NCBI GenBank assembly: GCA_051819765.1
Contig: JBNJGT010000045.1
Location: 1 to 12,409 of the forward strand
Reading direction: 5' to 3'
DNA from: JBNJGT01 sp051819765
GTDB lineage: Archaea > Nanobdellota > Nanobdellia > Woesearchaeales > JACJVW01
Length of the DNA: 12,409 nucleotides
The notes under the pieces: generated by a model
What the model was told of the DNA's origin: nothing
What the model saw: only the letters and a program-made list of their open reading frames with translations
Databases searched by the model: none
Translations under genes and position numbers: made by a program
Part shown: positions 12,359-12,409 of the stretch, piece by piece
Numbering within the stretch: the first letter of the stretch is position 1
Layout: every line of letters starts with the position of its first letter

Positions 12359-12409
12359 AAGCCTCTATGAGACTCTTTAATCTATTTCGCTTCAGATTTA
12401 GTTCAATTT
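12359..12409. other. Window end, nothing recognised
   Basis: The last 51 bases are AT-rich. I see no start codon with a convincing frame and no RNA gene. Confidence 0.4.

Noticed and set aside
1..12409. CRISPR arrays, tRNA or rRNA genes, transposases
   Set aside because: I looked for repeated spacers, tRNA T-arm patterns and transposase motifs and saw none.

Overview
The window reads as archaeal chromosome, most likely from a metagenome-assembled genome because a run of 100 Ns (8815-8914) joins two pieces. The archaeal assignment rests mainly on promoters: almost every free-standing gene has an A/T-rich TATA-like element centred about 23-33 nt upstream of its start codon, which predicts leaderless or nearly leaderless mRNAs. 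The only clear Shine-Dalgarno site (AAAGGTGAT, 4917-4925) lies inside a transcription unit. The gene content also fits an archaeon, possibly of a little-studied (DPANN-like) lineage: a NIF3 protein, an ASCH protein, a PIN nuclease and many unrecognised small proteins. I cannot name the lineage.

Layout. 1-1816: the 3' part of a DUF2283-like gene, then a two-gene unit (a 117-aa basic protein and a 282-aa protein that I read as a shrunken, highly divergent FtsZ/tubulin-fold protein with a C-terminal zinc ribbon), then a 49-aa helical protein. 1817-3222: a visibly AT-rich, probably acquired, three-gene overlapping unit (YwgA/Panacea-like protein, 62-aa ORF, PIN nuclease), resembling a toxin-antitoxin module. 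3280-5410: a divergent Ham1/RdgB-type NTP pyrophosphatase on the minus strand, a NIF3/DUF34 protein, a radical SAM remnant beginning in an ATGA overlap, and a hypothetical gene with a good Shine-Dalgarno site but ATA where a start codon should be. 5478-7705: guaA on the minus strand, divergent from an ASCH-domain gene. 7706-8814: a frame-disrupted HD-domain 5'-deoxynucleotidase remnant and a small membrane protein on the minus strand, ending at the scaffold gap. 8915-12409: purB, a TspO/MBR membrane protein, and, convergent to them, a 465-aa APH/choline-kinase-like phosphotransferase.

Functional themes. Purine metabolism recurs: PurB and GuaA for AMP and GMP synthesis, a Ham1-like pyrophosphatase for nucleotide-pool cleaning, and the broken HD nucleotidase. 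Both PurB and GuaA look more like the eukaryotic than the usual bacterial or split archaeal forms; GuaA has the two-part dimerization region of the human enzyme. The most novel-looking items are the FtsZ-like protein that keeps the T7-loop aspartates but lacks the GGGTGTG nucleotide loop, the kinase with about 60 residues between catalytic loop and DFG, and the ATA-start gene. All family calls come from reading motifs against remembered family patterns; no searches were run.
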